From NCBI GenBank assembly GCA_030674155.1, contig CM060325.1, positions 13,552,530-13,616,529 of the forward strand: a stretch of 64,000 nucleotides of DNA. The letters run 5' to 3'. Position numbers and translations under genes: made by a program. The notes below the pieces were generated by a model. The model made no database searches. It saw only the letters and a list, made by a program, of their open reading frames with translations, and was not told the DNA's origin. This DNA is from Stramonita haemastoma (lineage: Eukaryota; Mollusca; Gastropoda; Neogastropoda; Muricidae). Shown piece by piece: positions 1-63,811 of this stretch; the first letter of the stretch is position 1, and the number at the start of each line of letters is the position of its first letter.

Positions 1-87
1 ATGACGCATCCTACCCAATAAAGAAATGCAGAGGCAAGGATGTATATTTTAGGCAACAGCTGTGACAATGATGTATGTTTCAAATCA

Positions 88-440
88 GCCACCATGGCGC
101 AGTGGTTAGTGCCTTGGGTTTTGGACTGGAAGGTCTTGGGTTCAATTTCCATAAGAGTCATAGGGATTTTTCGGACTCTGGCCGGCTCCTACCCAGAGTG
201 AGTGTGCTGTGGGCTCAGTGGGGAGACTGGGACCACACAGTCAAGCTTCATCCACTTTACGGATGTGAATTTGAGAGTGTTGCTCAAATTACCTGACCAG
301 CACTGCAGGTGTTTGTATCTCTCGGGCCCAGTTGACGCCGGGATATATTATGATAGTAAGTGTAGAGTACAACCCTGTCAAGAAGTCTCAAAGCAGATGC
401 ACTTCTACAGCAGCATCATTACATCTTCATTACCATTGAT
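88..440 (+). mobile_element. tRNA-headed SINE, head distinct from the main family
   Basis: Box A TGGCGCAGTGGTTAG and box B GGTTCAATTTCC are spaced as in a tRNA gene, followed by a roughly 280-nt non-tRNA body. No cloverleaf acceptor stem closes, so it is a retroposon and not a tRNA gene. The 3' end is approximate. Confidence 0.55.
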
Positions 441-651
441 CATGTAATAATATAAAAAAAATTGCCTCTGAATCGGTAGCCCCTGTTGCTCTGGCCTCAT
501 GGTGACCTCAGATTCAGTTTCCCCATACACTTCTGTGCCTGTGGTAAATTTGTGTCAAAGCCTTTGGAGTTGGATGTTCTAAGGGGGCGGTCATTGGAGG
601 GACGTTGTGGTGGTCGCCACCTCAGGTGGGTGACTCACTTAGTCTGGCTCT

Positions 652-868
652 GCGACTGAGCTAATACTGTCGTTAGTACAGGGCTTAGTAGGTGGTGTCC
701 TGCATATGTTAGCTCAGAACAGGCACCACTGAACACCACTAAAGTGACCCAGCAGAAGTGCAGGGCCCCTCTGGCTGGTGGCCCCACAGCCACCCAATAT
801 CGATGAGCTCCCTGTGGACTTCCAACTCTGAGGATGAAACATAACGAATCTGGGTATGGCTGTGGCAG
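652..868 (+). repeat. Dispersed repeat, copy 1
   Basis: Shares a long interrupted match with 31752-31930, including GGTGGTGTCCTGCATATGT and later CTGGTGGCC. Family unknown. Confidence 0.55.
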
Positions 869-976
869 AGAGATTAAAATGAGCGGCGTGGGAATAGCAG
901 GACGGGGACGTGACAGAAGATGAGCCAGCAAAAAAAAAGATGAATAAAAAAAATATTTAAAAAATGTGTGTTTCAG

Positions 977-10097
<9,121 letters not shown>

Positions 10098-10977
10098 TGC
10101 CCGACACACCTGAACGACTCCTGATTCTGATTTCTGCTGGCTGGAGTAAAAATCCCACACAGTTTTGTGAATATCGCTCTTCAGGGTACTGCCTAAAGAA
10201 GAGAAAGGTATAGACTGAAAGAAATGGGTGGTTGGCGTTACAGAATGGATAAGGCAAGCTCTGTACCTGCACTTGTTTTTCCTCCACTACTTCTTCCTCA
10301 ATAAGGCGAGCTGTGTGGAGAGACCCAGGCCTTGGCACACAGCCAGTATGAGTAGAGGAATTTTTGTGGAAAAGCTCTTCAGGGTTGTGTCTCGGTGATT
10401 TTCAGGAAGGAGAGGAAAGATCGTAAAGGTGTGTGTGAACTTTTCTCCAGGTTAACGCCTGATATAGATCTTGGTGTGTTTCTAGGAGTTAAGAGCTGGT
10501 AGAGTAAAAGATCTGGTGCTTTTCTGTGAGCAGAGACCTGGTCTGTTTTTCCAGGTAAAAACCTGAAGTAACCCCTGGGTATACAGAGCTGGTGTGTTTG
10601 TGTGGAGAGATGTGGGTGGTGTGGTTGAGACTCAAACACAAGCCAATGTTGATGCAGCAGTTGGGTTCCTTGCAGAAGGTACCTAGCCATTGACAGAGTG
10701 GCAGTGTTGAAAATGACAAAGTCAGAGCTCTGGTGTTTCAGTTGTGAATGATGCAAGAAGAGTTTTGTCAGTTGTTGCCCTCCAAAGAATTGCCAGTGTG
10801 GTGGTGTGGTGTGATCCACAGTGTGATGTTTCCTGTCAGCTTCCATAGAAGTGCATAATATTGCCATACTGAATGCTGTGCGTCTCTCGTTTATCTGTAG
10901 CGTCCATCTCTCTTACCTTGCCTCACAGCTGTTGCACCTGCTGTTGACTTTGCTGTCTGTAAAGAGATAGGAGATAG

Positions 10978-11141
10978 AGGTCAATAGATTGTCAGGTAGG
11001 TTGTCTGTGTTGATCAATAGATTGTCAGGAAGTTTGTGATCAATAGATTGTCAGGTAGGTTGTCCTGTGATTTCAATAGATTGTCAGGTAGGTCATTTGT
11101 GATCAATAGATTGTCAGGTAGATCATCTGTGATGATCAGTT
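10978..11141 (+). repeat. Five-copy minisatellite in the CEP89 3' region
   Basis: Five units, about 30 nt each, built on ATAGATTGTCAGGTAGGT with variable linkers (GTGATCA). Confidence 0.88.
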
Positions 11142-11682
11142 TTTCAGTCTGCAGTCATAGCTAAGACACTGCCAGTCAAGAATCTTTCTGTTGGATTTTT
11201 TTCTTTTCTTTTTTTCTCTTTTTATATTTTTGGTTGGTTTCAGTGGAGAGTGGAGGTGTTAATCCTTAGAATTGTTTGCTATAAAGCGTATGCTTCTGGT
11301 GTATGTGTCTTTTAAAAAAAAAAAACTTTTCCTTTAGCCAAGTTTAGCAATGGTTCAGAATAACTTGGGGTGGATTGCTTTTTTCTGTATGCTGCTCACG
11401 CGGACAAGCATTGGGCAGACTGTGTTGTTCTGTGAATGTGTAAACCATTTGCAGAAAACACCTCGGCTGCTTGTACTGAGCTTCATGATATCCATGGCTC
11501 TATCATTTGTAAAGTTTTGTATTGTAGTGTATTGTTTGTAGTTGTATTGTTTACTGCTTTTAGTCACAGCAAATTTCTCTGCGTGAAATCCAGGCTGCTG
11601 TTTCTGGGGAGGATGCATTACCGTGAGAGCAGCACCCCCTTTATTTTTTACAAATTTTCTGTCTTCATGTGTCTTTGTTTTC

Positions 11683-11845
11683 CTCAGACTGGTATGAAAG
11701 TGGCTTTCTTAGACAGACTTTTGCTAGCAACAACTTTGACTGCTGTGGATTCTTTATTCATTTCTCACTTACATGGGCCATCAAGATTTGAACAGGCAAG
11801 ATGTTGTGCCCAGTGTTTGCATCTCTTAGTGCAGATTAACAGTTA
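11683..11845 (+). repeat. Dispersed repeat, copy 1 of 2-3
   Basis: About 85% alike by eye to 18717-18885, including CTTTCTTAGACAGACTT and ACATGGGCCATCAAGATTTG. A shorter relative may lie at 22900-22990. Confidence 0.75.
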
Positions 11846-12498
11846 AAATAACTGATTTACACAGTTAAGTTAAAAGAAAGAGTAAGACCTAACCACTGTT
11901 TTTGTTTTTTCTTCTTGTCTGTTTTGTTTTGTTTCCTTTTTTTTAGTCCAAGATTTCTCAAGATATACTACTTCAGTGATGTGTATTTTTGTGATGGTTT
12001 CGTCAGCTTTTGTGTCACAAGGATCACATAACTGTTCACACTCATGCTATGAATGAATAAATGCATGCATGCGTGCGTGTGTGTGTGTGTGTGCATGCAT
12101 GTGTGTGTGTGTGTGTGTGTGTGTGTTGAGGGGGAGGGAGGGGGGATGCAAGATCACAAATTTGCCAGATCACTTTTCACCACCAGGGTTTAGAGTAATA
12201 TATACTTTATGTGTGTGCATGTGATCTTGACTCTTAAATCGTTCATTTGAAATTGTTCAAGACATTTCAAAACTGTGTTGAGCCATGAACAAGGAAGTTG
12301 GTGATGTTCAAACAAACCTTACATTCATCATGTAATGAAAACTGAAAATGAACGATTTAGATCAGCTGCAGTTTCATGATCTTTTTCACACCATGTCAGT
12401 TTGTCATCTGGTCTTTTACCTATGTGGGGGGAAACAGTTTTCAAATCATGTTCCATACATGTTATTGCTGTTCTATTTTCCATGTGTGTTTGTGTTGT

Positions 12499-12540
<42 letters not shown>

Positions 12541-13034
12541 ACATGCATGCTAGTTTTATTTAAAGTGTAATCTTGATGGACCTAGTATTTGTCATTTCAG
12601 TTACGCAAGGTCTTTGGTGCTGTTAATTTAATGAATAGAAAAACCATCTCATCAGTGTACATTTCTGTGTTATTTCATATTTTCCATTGTGGAAATTTCC
12701 CATTTCCTCAGAAAATGAAGGATACTCTGCCTTTTTCCCCTGTCCCACAAGAGAAAGGCTTCTCTGCTTATCTGTGATATTTTATATCATATTAGACTGG
12801 GCTCTCTTGAATGTGGACAGATGTGTACTGCATTTATTTATTATTTACATGTAAGTTTGTGGAAATATTTATAGTTTGCTTTTTTTTATTTTGTAAAACT
12901 GAAAAGTATTTTGCACTTTATACCTGTATGGCTTTTTTCATGTAATTTTGTGCACATTTCTTAACATATAATGAGTAGGAGGGGAGGGGGGAGTTGTAGT
13001 AATACTGGAATACTTATATTTAATGATCATTTTT

Positions 13035-13115
13035 GATAGTGGGTAAAAACAGTTGTATACACAAATCTTTCCCATTGATGAACCTTGGAGCTCTAGCCAA
13101 GGAATTTTTTTTTTT
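13035..13115 (+). mobile_element. SINE tail-B fragment
   Basis: AGTGGGTAAAAACAGTTGTA followed by TTGGAGCTCTAGCCAAGGAA. Confidence 0.65.
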
Positions 13116-14268
13116 TTCAGTAGAGAAATAAAATAATGATCATTTTATGGGGTTTCCTAGTGAGCATTCTTTGGATTTTCAAGAATTACAAGTCTTGACA
13201 AATTTGTGTTGTTAAGATGGAAAGACATGACGGGCTTACATTGAAATAGAGGCATCTGCACATGCAAAAACAGGAAGCATCTTTACATTTGTACACTACC
13301 CCTATTCAGATGCAAGTAATCTGAAGTATCTTTCTGTCAAACCTGGATAATGTTTTTCTCCTGCTTCTCTTGCCCAGAGAATATGAATTCATGTAGTATT
13401 TAAACAGTAAAGCAACAACCAAAATGCATACACATGTGCCTTAGAACACGAACACATACCTATGCATTTATGAGCCATCACCATGTTTGGATGATTCTGA
13501 AAGTGCACCAACACCTCCAGACCTACAGGCCTGATAGCCATGCTGGGGGAGAGAAAAACATTGTACGGTTGTGGGATGGAGAGGAGGCAGGGAAAAATCT
13601 AGCACCGTCTACATATAATGTCTAAAAGCCAACGTATGTCCACATACAAAATGCACAACGCACAGAATTTTGGGAATATTTTTTCCAAGACAAAGTGCCT
13701 TGGTTTTTAGATTCTTTGCTGAATAGTCCCAATTTCTTCTTTTTTTCTTTTATCATTAATTTATCATTATACACAAATAACTTAAATCCCAAAGCTGGGT
13801 AGGTTGTGTCAGTAGAATTTTAATCAGTCTCGCTTTGACAGAACTGTGCATATTTCGACACAAATGCAGAATCAATTAGCTGAAGTTATGTCACAGCCCG
13901 ATTTTTTTGTGAGAAGGTTGATGAGAATTTGGAGTTTACCTTGATGTTTCATGTTCATTGACCATGTTAGGAAAACAAAACGTTTCAGTTACAAAGGCTG
14001 TTTAAATGGCATATCATAGGTTTCTTTGTACATGTCTGTGTGGACACATTAGATTCGAGTCTGCATAAGATTTTAGTTGGAAATTATTGATCTTGGAACA
14101 TAGTGTGCATAAATATGTGGGGAGCAAGCTCTTAAAAAAAGTTTGAAAAAATGAATATGCAACATATTAAGGGAGTTTTGGGGTATCATTTTTTTAGGGG
14201 GGTGGGCGAGTGGGTATTTTTATTTTTGGCTTGCTTTTGTTATGTGCAATGAATGACTGATTTCCTGT

Positions 14269-14342
14269 AATAAAAGTATTTATATATTCTGAGTGTCCTT
14301 TCGAGTTTTGCTTGGAATAAAAGATGCTTGATTTGAAATAAA
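14269..14342 (+). terminator. Cluster of three AATAAA motifs, candidate CEP89 poly(A) region
   Basis: Three AATAAA hexamers within 74 nt on the plus strand, downstream of the CEP89 stop and before the SINE-rich intergenic part. Use would imply a 3' untranslated region of about 4.2 kb. A single hexamer at 12056 is the alternative. Confidence 0.35.
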
Positions 14343-15689
14343 GATTGAATTACTTTGTCTTTTTTAAACAAAGACAAAGTGAACAGTTTCTTGAAGGTGA
14401 CAGGGTTTTTCTTGCTTACTCCAACACCATTAAATAATGTCAGTGTCATCGGGTAAGGTGGCCAACATTGTACCCTGCAGTGCCAACAGGTGTGGCCCAA
14501 CATCCACCTGAGTCTTCCCACTCAGTGCACATTCAATAGTGACACTAAGAGGGACACTACAACACAAAACAAACGAGGTAAACCCCACAGTAAACACTAA
14601 TCACTCATTTGCTTCACAAGAACCTTTAAAAAAAACATAAAAAAAACCTTCAAAGATTCCAGTCAACATGACTTTTCCCTCCCCCTTTAGGAACTCTTGA
14701 TGTCCTGCAGTGTGTTATGGATACTGGAGTCAGTGCCAAAGCTGCCTCCCAGGGAAAAATCCCCTGGGGGGACAGGATAGCTAAGTAGTTAGAACATTGT
14801 GCTGGCAATTTGACGACCCGGGTTTGATTCTCGTTCGAGGGGATTTTTCCTCTGGAGTCATCATCAGTGCTGACTTCACTCGCTGGCAATTTGACGACCC
14901 GGGTTTCGATTCTCGTTCGAGGGGATTTTTCCTCTGGAGTCATCATCAATGCTGACTTCACTCTCCCCAAAAGTCTTTCGGATGAAACTGTAAACCGAGG
15001 CCCAGTGTGCGAACGCATGTAGAACATCTTGTGCACACATTTAAATCCTGTTCCACTATTCGTAAGGATAGGCCATTGTGTGCTGGTGGGAACAGATAAG
15101 ATTTACAAAACTGCATACACATGGGGACTGGATATAAAAAAGCATGTGAGTGCTTATTCCATTATCCTCAATATGAAAAAAACAAAAATTCAAAGAAAAG
15201 GGATAAATTGAAATGGTGGAGCCCACCCCTCTCCAAGTGCCAGATTGCATGCTGGATATGATGCATCCCCTCCTGTCAGCAATAACAGCCCCACTCTTTG
15301 ATGAAAGGTGGATGGATTTTACCATGTGTGCAAGATGGTTGTGTATGAATGTGTTGGTACCTCAGTGTAGTCTATTTGGAAGGACTCTCAGGAACTGGAG
15401 TCAAAGCCAAAGCTGCCTCCCAAGGAAAAATCCCCTTGAACAGACAGTTCAGTGAAGACTTGAACCAGCACCCTCAGTTACCAACAGATGATTAAGACCA
15501 TCTAACCCTCCGCCCCCTTTTTTCTTTTCCCCAGTTGAACTTTTAAACAAGATTAAGTTGGACCTGGAGAGAGAGACAGACAGACAGACAGACACAGACA
15601 AGAAATGTGTGCAGAAAACTTTTTTTTTAACAGAAAGACAACTGGCAACATCAGACTCCTACCACCAGAAATGTACAATAAGTCTCGCC
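14343..15689. other. Intergenic interval between convergent CEP89 and ACIN1
   Basis: No gene is seen. Contents: a SINE with an internal duplication (14767-15190), two copies of a roughly 42-bp sequence (14724-14766 and 15391-15432) and a short CAGA run. Confidence 0.5.
14767..15190 (+). mobile_element. Full-length SINE, tail-A type, with internal duplication
   Basis: Head GGATAGCTAAGTAGTTAGAA (box A) and box B GGGTTTGATTCTCG. The part from GCTGGCAATTTGACGACCCG to GCTGACTTCACTC is present twice (14801-14881 and 14882-14963). Then body and tail A to CCATTATCCTCAATATG. Confidence 0.85.
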
Positions 15690-15695
15690 TTTATT
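15690..15695 (-). terminator. ACIN1: Candidate ACIN1 poly(A) signal
   Basis: TTTATT on the plus strand reads CTCAATAAAGGCG on the minus strand, 1.36 kb after the ACIN1 stop. It is the best-placed AATAAA I see in that interval. Confidence 0.4.
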
Positions 15696-17051
15696 GAGTC
15701 CACTACAACAGAGGATAAAATCCACAGGCATCATCACTATCACCAGAACTTCAAAAAACACCAACAACTCTCAGTGACGAAGCAGAGTTGTCTATTTTCT
15801 GCTGCTTAGCTGCTGCAGCCCACACTGTGCTGCGCTGTGCTGTGCAGCGCAGTGCAGGCCCACTACCGCGTTGTTGTTGTTGTTGTTAGGTCAATATACA
15901 AAATAAAAATCAACACAAAACATTAGGATGAATTTTCTGAATGTGGGATGAAGTTGTTGCCATAAAATGAAATTTCTCACCATACACGCAATACTGCTGG
16001 ACACACTCGTTAACCCAATGAGGTGATGAGAACAATGTTGCACAACGGTGAAAATGGACTGTCAATAACAACAATACCTCGGAAAGGATTCACATAGCCT
16101 AACTGTCACCTTCAGGCATATTTCACTTCAAAAAGAAAAAAAAAAGAACAAGTCTACTTCCACCAGGCAAGACAGAATCCACTTCACTCCACAACTGTTG
16201 ACAGACCTGTGTGTCAGACCATGCCAGCAATGCCCTCTTCTTTGCACAGTGAACACAGAGGTGACGGGGGATGGGAGCCATTTCCCCCACAGCTTTTACA
16301 CGTCTGACCAGGAGTGTGATGTAATCATCATGACATAACAAAACCCACCAACATGGCAGATGTTAGATTTCCAGCATCTGGAGCTAGGTAAACATGTGTA
16401 CAGGACAGGGAGAAAGAAAGCAAAGTAAGAAAGAAAGCAAAGTATGAAAAAGAAAAAAAAAATCATGACTGAAAGGTCACTTACCGCACCAGTGACTACA
16501 CTCCTTTCCTTCTCTATAGTTTAACAGTTCTTCACTCCACATGAAAATAGGTTAATATGATAATTTCCCAACAATCTCTGTGACAGATTTACGCCAACTG
16601 CAAACGACAGAAATCTGGAGACAATATATTCAACACTGGATTCAGATGTGGAGCTTTCCTAGTGATCAACCTATACAATCTATAGCAGCACTTCATGACA
16701 GTGACATGATAAATAAAACCCTTGTAACTTGTACATACCTGTGCAACATGCCACGTGTAGATACCATACCTGTAACCTATTGACATCAACTCAGATATAA
16801 TACCTGTGACATATGGCATGTTAAAATCAACACAGAATTCTACAACAGCTGAGAAAGCTGGATGGTCAGAGAGCTGTCACAACAGACAGCTGCAAAATAA
16901 AAAAGTTTTCAACCCAGCACTGAAAACCTCGTAACGAAGAGCACGAACAGAAAAGGGGGTGGGCACACCAGCAATCCTTACTCCAAATGCTTCAGACATC
17001 AGATCAGTCACCACCACCCCCTCCCCCCTCCCCAAACATGCACCCTCAGAT
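15696..17051 (-). other. ACIN1: Probable ACIN1 3' untranslated region
   Basis: Lies between the ACIN1 stop and the candidate poly(A) signal. It is low in simple repeats compared with its surroundings and has no convincing open frame, which fits a 3' untranslated region. The extent is inferred. Confidence 0.4.
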
Positions 17052-59603
<42,552 letters not shown>

Positions 59604-59830
59604 GTTAACAAGCGACGCTAACGTTGTCGTCGTTGATTTCCGCTTATGGAAAAGAAATAATCTTTTTTATTAAGAAAGTACATTTCACAAAAATAAACCA
59701 ACAGTTTTAACTTTTTTATCGGATTTAAATGAATGATATACTGATGGCTTAACGTTTAATTGCGCAACAGATGATCTTCGGCTACTTCCGTAATGTTTAC
59801 GGAAGGCAATGGAAGGAAAGATAATCGATG
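59604..59830. promoter_or_regulatory. Likely ACIN1 promoter region with an ETS-like inverted repeat
   Basis: Lies directly upstream of the ACIN1 start codon. CTTCCGTAA (59785-59793) and TTACGGAAG (59797-59805) form a perfect 9-bp inverted repeat with spacer TGT. CTTCCG/CGGAAG is the core of ETS-family sites common in housekeeping promoters. No TATA box is obvious. The transcription start is not determined. Confidence 0.4.
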
Positions 59831-60833
59831 CTAGGACGGCCATAGGATTGTGAAAGTGTAGACCTAGGCCCAAGCCCTGGCCTAATGGTGCGGTGTGGTA
59901 GGCGCTGATACTATCGTGTCTCTCCGTTTTTTCGGGTGGACCTTGAGTCAACACTGCCAAGAAAATTATTTGCAGGTTTGATTTCTAGGGCTGTCATTTA
60001 CATGACAGTTTTTATTGAGCGAAATTGATCGAAAAAGGTAGGCCTATCATACCCCGATCATACCCCATATCACGATAGGCCTACTTGTCACGAAGTTTGG
60101 TCCACATACTGTGACATAGTCGCGGAGTTAGTCATTTATATTATTGTCTTAAGATAATGTACAGTTGTGACATGCACTTACAGCATAGAGTTCAGACATT
60201 GATTGCTTTAGTGTTGATCATTATGTTGTAAATTTTAAAACTGAAACCACATATATATTAAAAAAGGTCTCCAAAAAGTGGCAAAAAACAGATTGATCTC
60301 TTCAGCCAAGTTCATGTTACTATAGAAACTGCACATTACAGTATCTATATGGACATATGCTGTTGAGGAACTTGGAATTTGTTATTACAGGCCATGATTA
60401 CAGTGACTTATGAAAGTGTATACATTCGTTTTGCATAGCAATTAACAACTTAAACAAGCTGCCCTGTTATAAGTGAAGCCTACCCTACACTGCTACAGTA
60501 AGGGACATTACATGTGTCTATACCTGTATGTATACTATGTGCATCCAGGGTTGGGAGTTTGAACAGTCAGATTTGTCAGCACCACACTCACAGAGAAATG
60601 TGTGCAGTAAATTAATGGTAGTCTTTAGTTTTAGGCTATGTCTTTCCACACAAACTGTGATTGCTAATAACTAGATCTTTACTGATGATAGAAAAAAGAG
60701 AGACTGAGATAGAATTGGGGATCAGGGAGATTAAAAGCAGGAAAATATTGTCTATGTGTCTGTATTTTTCTCTGTGTGTTTTTATAATACATTTTTTACA
60801 TCATGTATGCATTTGTCATTTTGTGGTGGTGTT

Positions 60834-60834
<1 letters not shown>

Positions 60835-60896
<62 letters not shown>
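60835..60896 (+). repeat. GT microsatellite
   Basis: Near-perfect GT run beside a SINE end. Confidence 0.94.
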
Positions 60897-60914
60897 TCTT
60901 ATTTCATTTTATTC

Positions 60915-61110
60915 TTTATCTTATTCTTTTATTTTGAGAATAATGGAATAAGCACTCGTGCTTTTTTTACATCCAGTCCCTGTGTGTACAGTTCTGCGAA
61001 TTTTGTCATCCGTTCCCACTGGCACACAATGGGCTACTCTTCAAAAAAGTGGAACAGGTTTTAACATGTGCGCAAGATGTTCTGCATGCATTCGCAAATG
61101 GGGGGGGGGG
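60915..61110 (-). mobile_element. SINE, tail-A type, fragment
   Basis: Plus text AATGGAATAAGCACTCGTGC, TCATCCGTTCCCACTGGCAC, GCGCAAGATGTTCTGCATGC. Confidence 0.8.
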
Positions 61111-62047
61111 GGATTGTGTGTGTGCACGCTCATACGCATGAGTGCGCGCAAGTACACTTCAGTTTATCTTTTTGCTAGAAATGATATTGGACAAATATGT
61201 GTATGTGTGTGTGTGTTTTGTAGTATTATGAAGTGTGTACTTGTATGTGTTCCTCACTTAGTGACTTCACTTTCTCTGTCTTTTAGTTTTACAAGGAGCA
61301 AGTAATTTGGACAAGTTGTGTGTGTGTCACTGTGTGTGTGTGTGTTACTGTATCAGTGTATGTGTGTGTGTGTGTCACTGTGTGTGTGTGTGGGGGGGGG
61401 GGGGGGGTATGGACATATAATAGATAATAGAGTGATCTAACCATTACACATCACACAGTGAATATTAATTTTATTTGAGGTTGTTATGATTTCCTCTAAA
61501 ACTACTGTGTGAACCATAATGTCTGGAAACGGGTGGGTCAGTTAGGCATGAGGATGCTATATATATGTGAATACCATATAGATCTATGTTGTTAGCTTAT
61601 TACTAATATTAGACTGCAGAGAGTTATTTCACATGGTATTATGGAATTTATGGTGGTCACTGTTATTTTGAAAGGGAGAAGATCTATATGTGCTGTCAAT
61701 CTCACATTGTAGTCACTAGTTGACAATGATACTCTTTTGAAATTGAGATCTTTTCCTCAGTCCAGGGAGAGAGAGAAGAGAGAGAGTGTGTGTGTGTCCT
61801 GTGTGTACTGTGTGTTGTGCTGTGTGTGTGTGTCTTCATTTTAACGTCTATCCACTAACAAGTGATTTAAGACTGGAGAAGGGAAATAGATGATAGAAGT
61901 TAATATAAGTGTGTTTGTTTCAACGTTTGTTGAGTTGAATGAATGAAAAAAAAATAGTAATAAAAATTTAAAAAGAAACAACACCCACATCTGACCATGA
62001 GGAAATCATTGACCTGCACATACAAAAGAAGACAAAGGAAAAAAGAT

Positions 62048-62052
<5 letters not shown>

Positions 62053-62099
<47 letters not shown>

Positions 62100-62199
62100 C
62101 TCTGTGTGTGTGTGCTTCTGTGTGTGTGTGTGCTTCTGTGTGTGTGTGTGGTGCGCCTCGTGTGTGTGTGTGCGTGTGTGTGTGTGATGTGGTGTGTGT

Positions 62200-62232
<33 letters not shown>
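62053..62232 (+). repeat. GT microsatellite with GTGCTTCT units
   Basis: GT runs with repeated GTGCCTCT / GTGCTTCT interruptions. Confidence 0.93.
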
Positions 62233-62636
62233 TCCCTTTGGCTAGAGCTCCAAGATTCACTGATGGTGAGATTTTGACATCTGATTTTAACCACCAATAA
62301 GGTAGCTTCATTCTGACTTAGGGGATGGTGTCTAAAAATGACATCCATGTCAGTGTGTGCATGCTTTAAAAAAAAAATTAATTCAGTCATCCGTTCCTAC
62401 TCTCCCGAAAGGATGAACAGGTTTTTAATGATTGTGCAAGATATTCTGTGTGGATTCACACATGGGACCTGGGTTTATAATCTCATCCGAAAGACTTTAG
62501 TGGGAGTGGAGACTGGAGTCAATGAATAATGTTAACGCCAGGGTGAAATTCCCTTAAATGGGTGCCCCCTTGGTAAATCAATCTCAGGCTGTCAGATCAG
62601 AAGCACGATGCTCTAACCACTAGGCTATCCTTCCCC
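62230..62636 (-). mobile_element. Full-length SINE, tail-B type
   Basis: Minus strand: GGATAGCCTAGTGGTTAGAG (box A), GAGATTGATTTACC (decayed box B), GATGAGATTATAAACCCAGG, and tail B ending GGAGCTCTAGCCAAAGGG. About 400 nt. Confidence 0.8.
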
Positions 62637-62714
62637 CATTCCTGGATGTTGAATTGTATGGGTCATATGCATCAGCCACACTATTTTTAAATTTCTTGGT
62701 TTGAAAAAACAAAA

Positions 62715-63176
<462 letters not shown>

Positions 63177-63336
63177 ACACATACATGTACACTTTCCCAT
63201 CTGATATCACTATTTTTAATGGAAGGATGTTAAACTGAAGAACTACTACTACTACTACTCTCGGTTTGAATTTATGCAAAGTGATCTTTTGAGTGAGTCA
63301 GTTTGATCTCATTTCATTGGACATTGCCATTTTCAG

Positions 63337-63437
63337 AATCCCAGAGTGAACCAGCCAACACCATGGACCAGTCACTGGCTGCTGTGATGAGAAACATCAA
63401 TGACGCTTTGCGTCTGGATGATGACTGTCATGAGAAA
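63337..63437 (+). CDS. Probable first coding exon of an unidentified gene
   Basis: Acceptor TTTTCAG at 63331-63336 and donor GTCAGT after 63437. An ATG at 63363 sits in a textbook start context, CACCATGG. From it the exon encodes MDQSLAAVMRNINDALRLDD DCHEK, ending at a codon boundary. The same frame is open upstream to the splice site, so an upstream start cannot be excluded. The helical pattern with ALRLDDD is loosely like the start of a MIT (microtubule-interacting and transport) domain, but this is a guess. I do not recognise the gene; the rest lies past the window. Confidence 0.55.
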
Positions 63438-63654
63438 GTCAGTGTTTTGAGTGATATTTATAATAAATTATAGTGTGTGTGTGTGTGTGTGGGGGGGGGG
63501 GTGTTGTGTGTGTGTGTGTACATGTGTAAGTGAGAGAGAGGGTGTGTGAGACTACAGTGAGGTAGTGTGTGGACGACAACATTTGATTTATATAATTTAT
63601 AAGCACATTATACGTATACATGTATTGTGCCTATTCTCATTTTCAAATCAAATG

Positions 63655-63665
63655 CAAACACACAC

Positions 63666-63735
<70 letters not shown>

Positions 63736-63750
63736 CTCATCTCTCCTCTC

Positions 63751-63810
<60 letters not shown>
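63655..63810 (+). repeat. CA then CT microsatellite
   Basis: CA run to about 63735, then CT run to 63808. Confidence 0.95.

Positions 63811-63811
<1 letters not shown>

Larger units (their letters stand above)
1..976 (+). other. CEP89: CEP89 intron upstream of the first visible exon
   Basis: No coding exon is recognised here. The stretch holds a tRNA-headed SINE (about 88-440), a dispersed repeat shared with 31.75-31.93 kb (about 652-868) and an A-rich run just before the exon. The last bases form the acceptor TTTCAG before 977. Confidence 0.6.
10098..14342 (+). other. CEP89: Probable CEP89 3' untranslated region or downstream flank
   Basis: No coding exon is recognisable in this 4.2-kb stretch. 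It holds a minisatellite (10978-11141), a dispersed repeat (11683-11845), short GT runs and one SINE tail. Possible poly(A) signals AATAAA occur at 12056-12061 and, clustered, at 14269-14274, 14316-14321 and 14337-14342. The transcript end cannot be decided from sequence alone. Confidence 0.45.

Noticed and set aside
14724..15432. The 42-nt direct repeats as a target-site duplication
   Set aside because: Far longer than any SINE duplication, not adjacent to the SINE 3' end, and similar to SINE body sequence in reverse.
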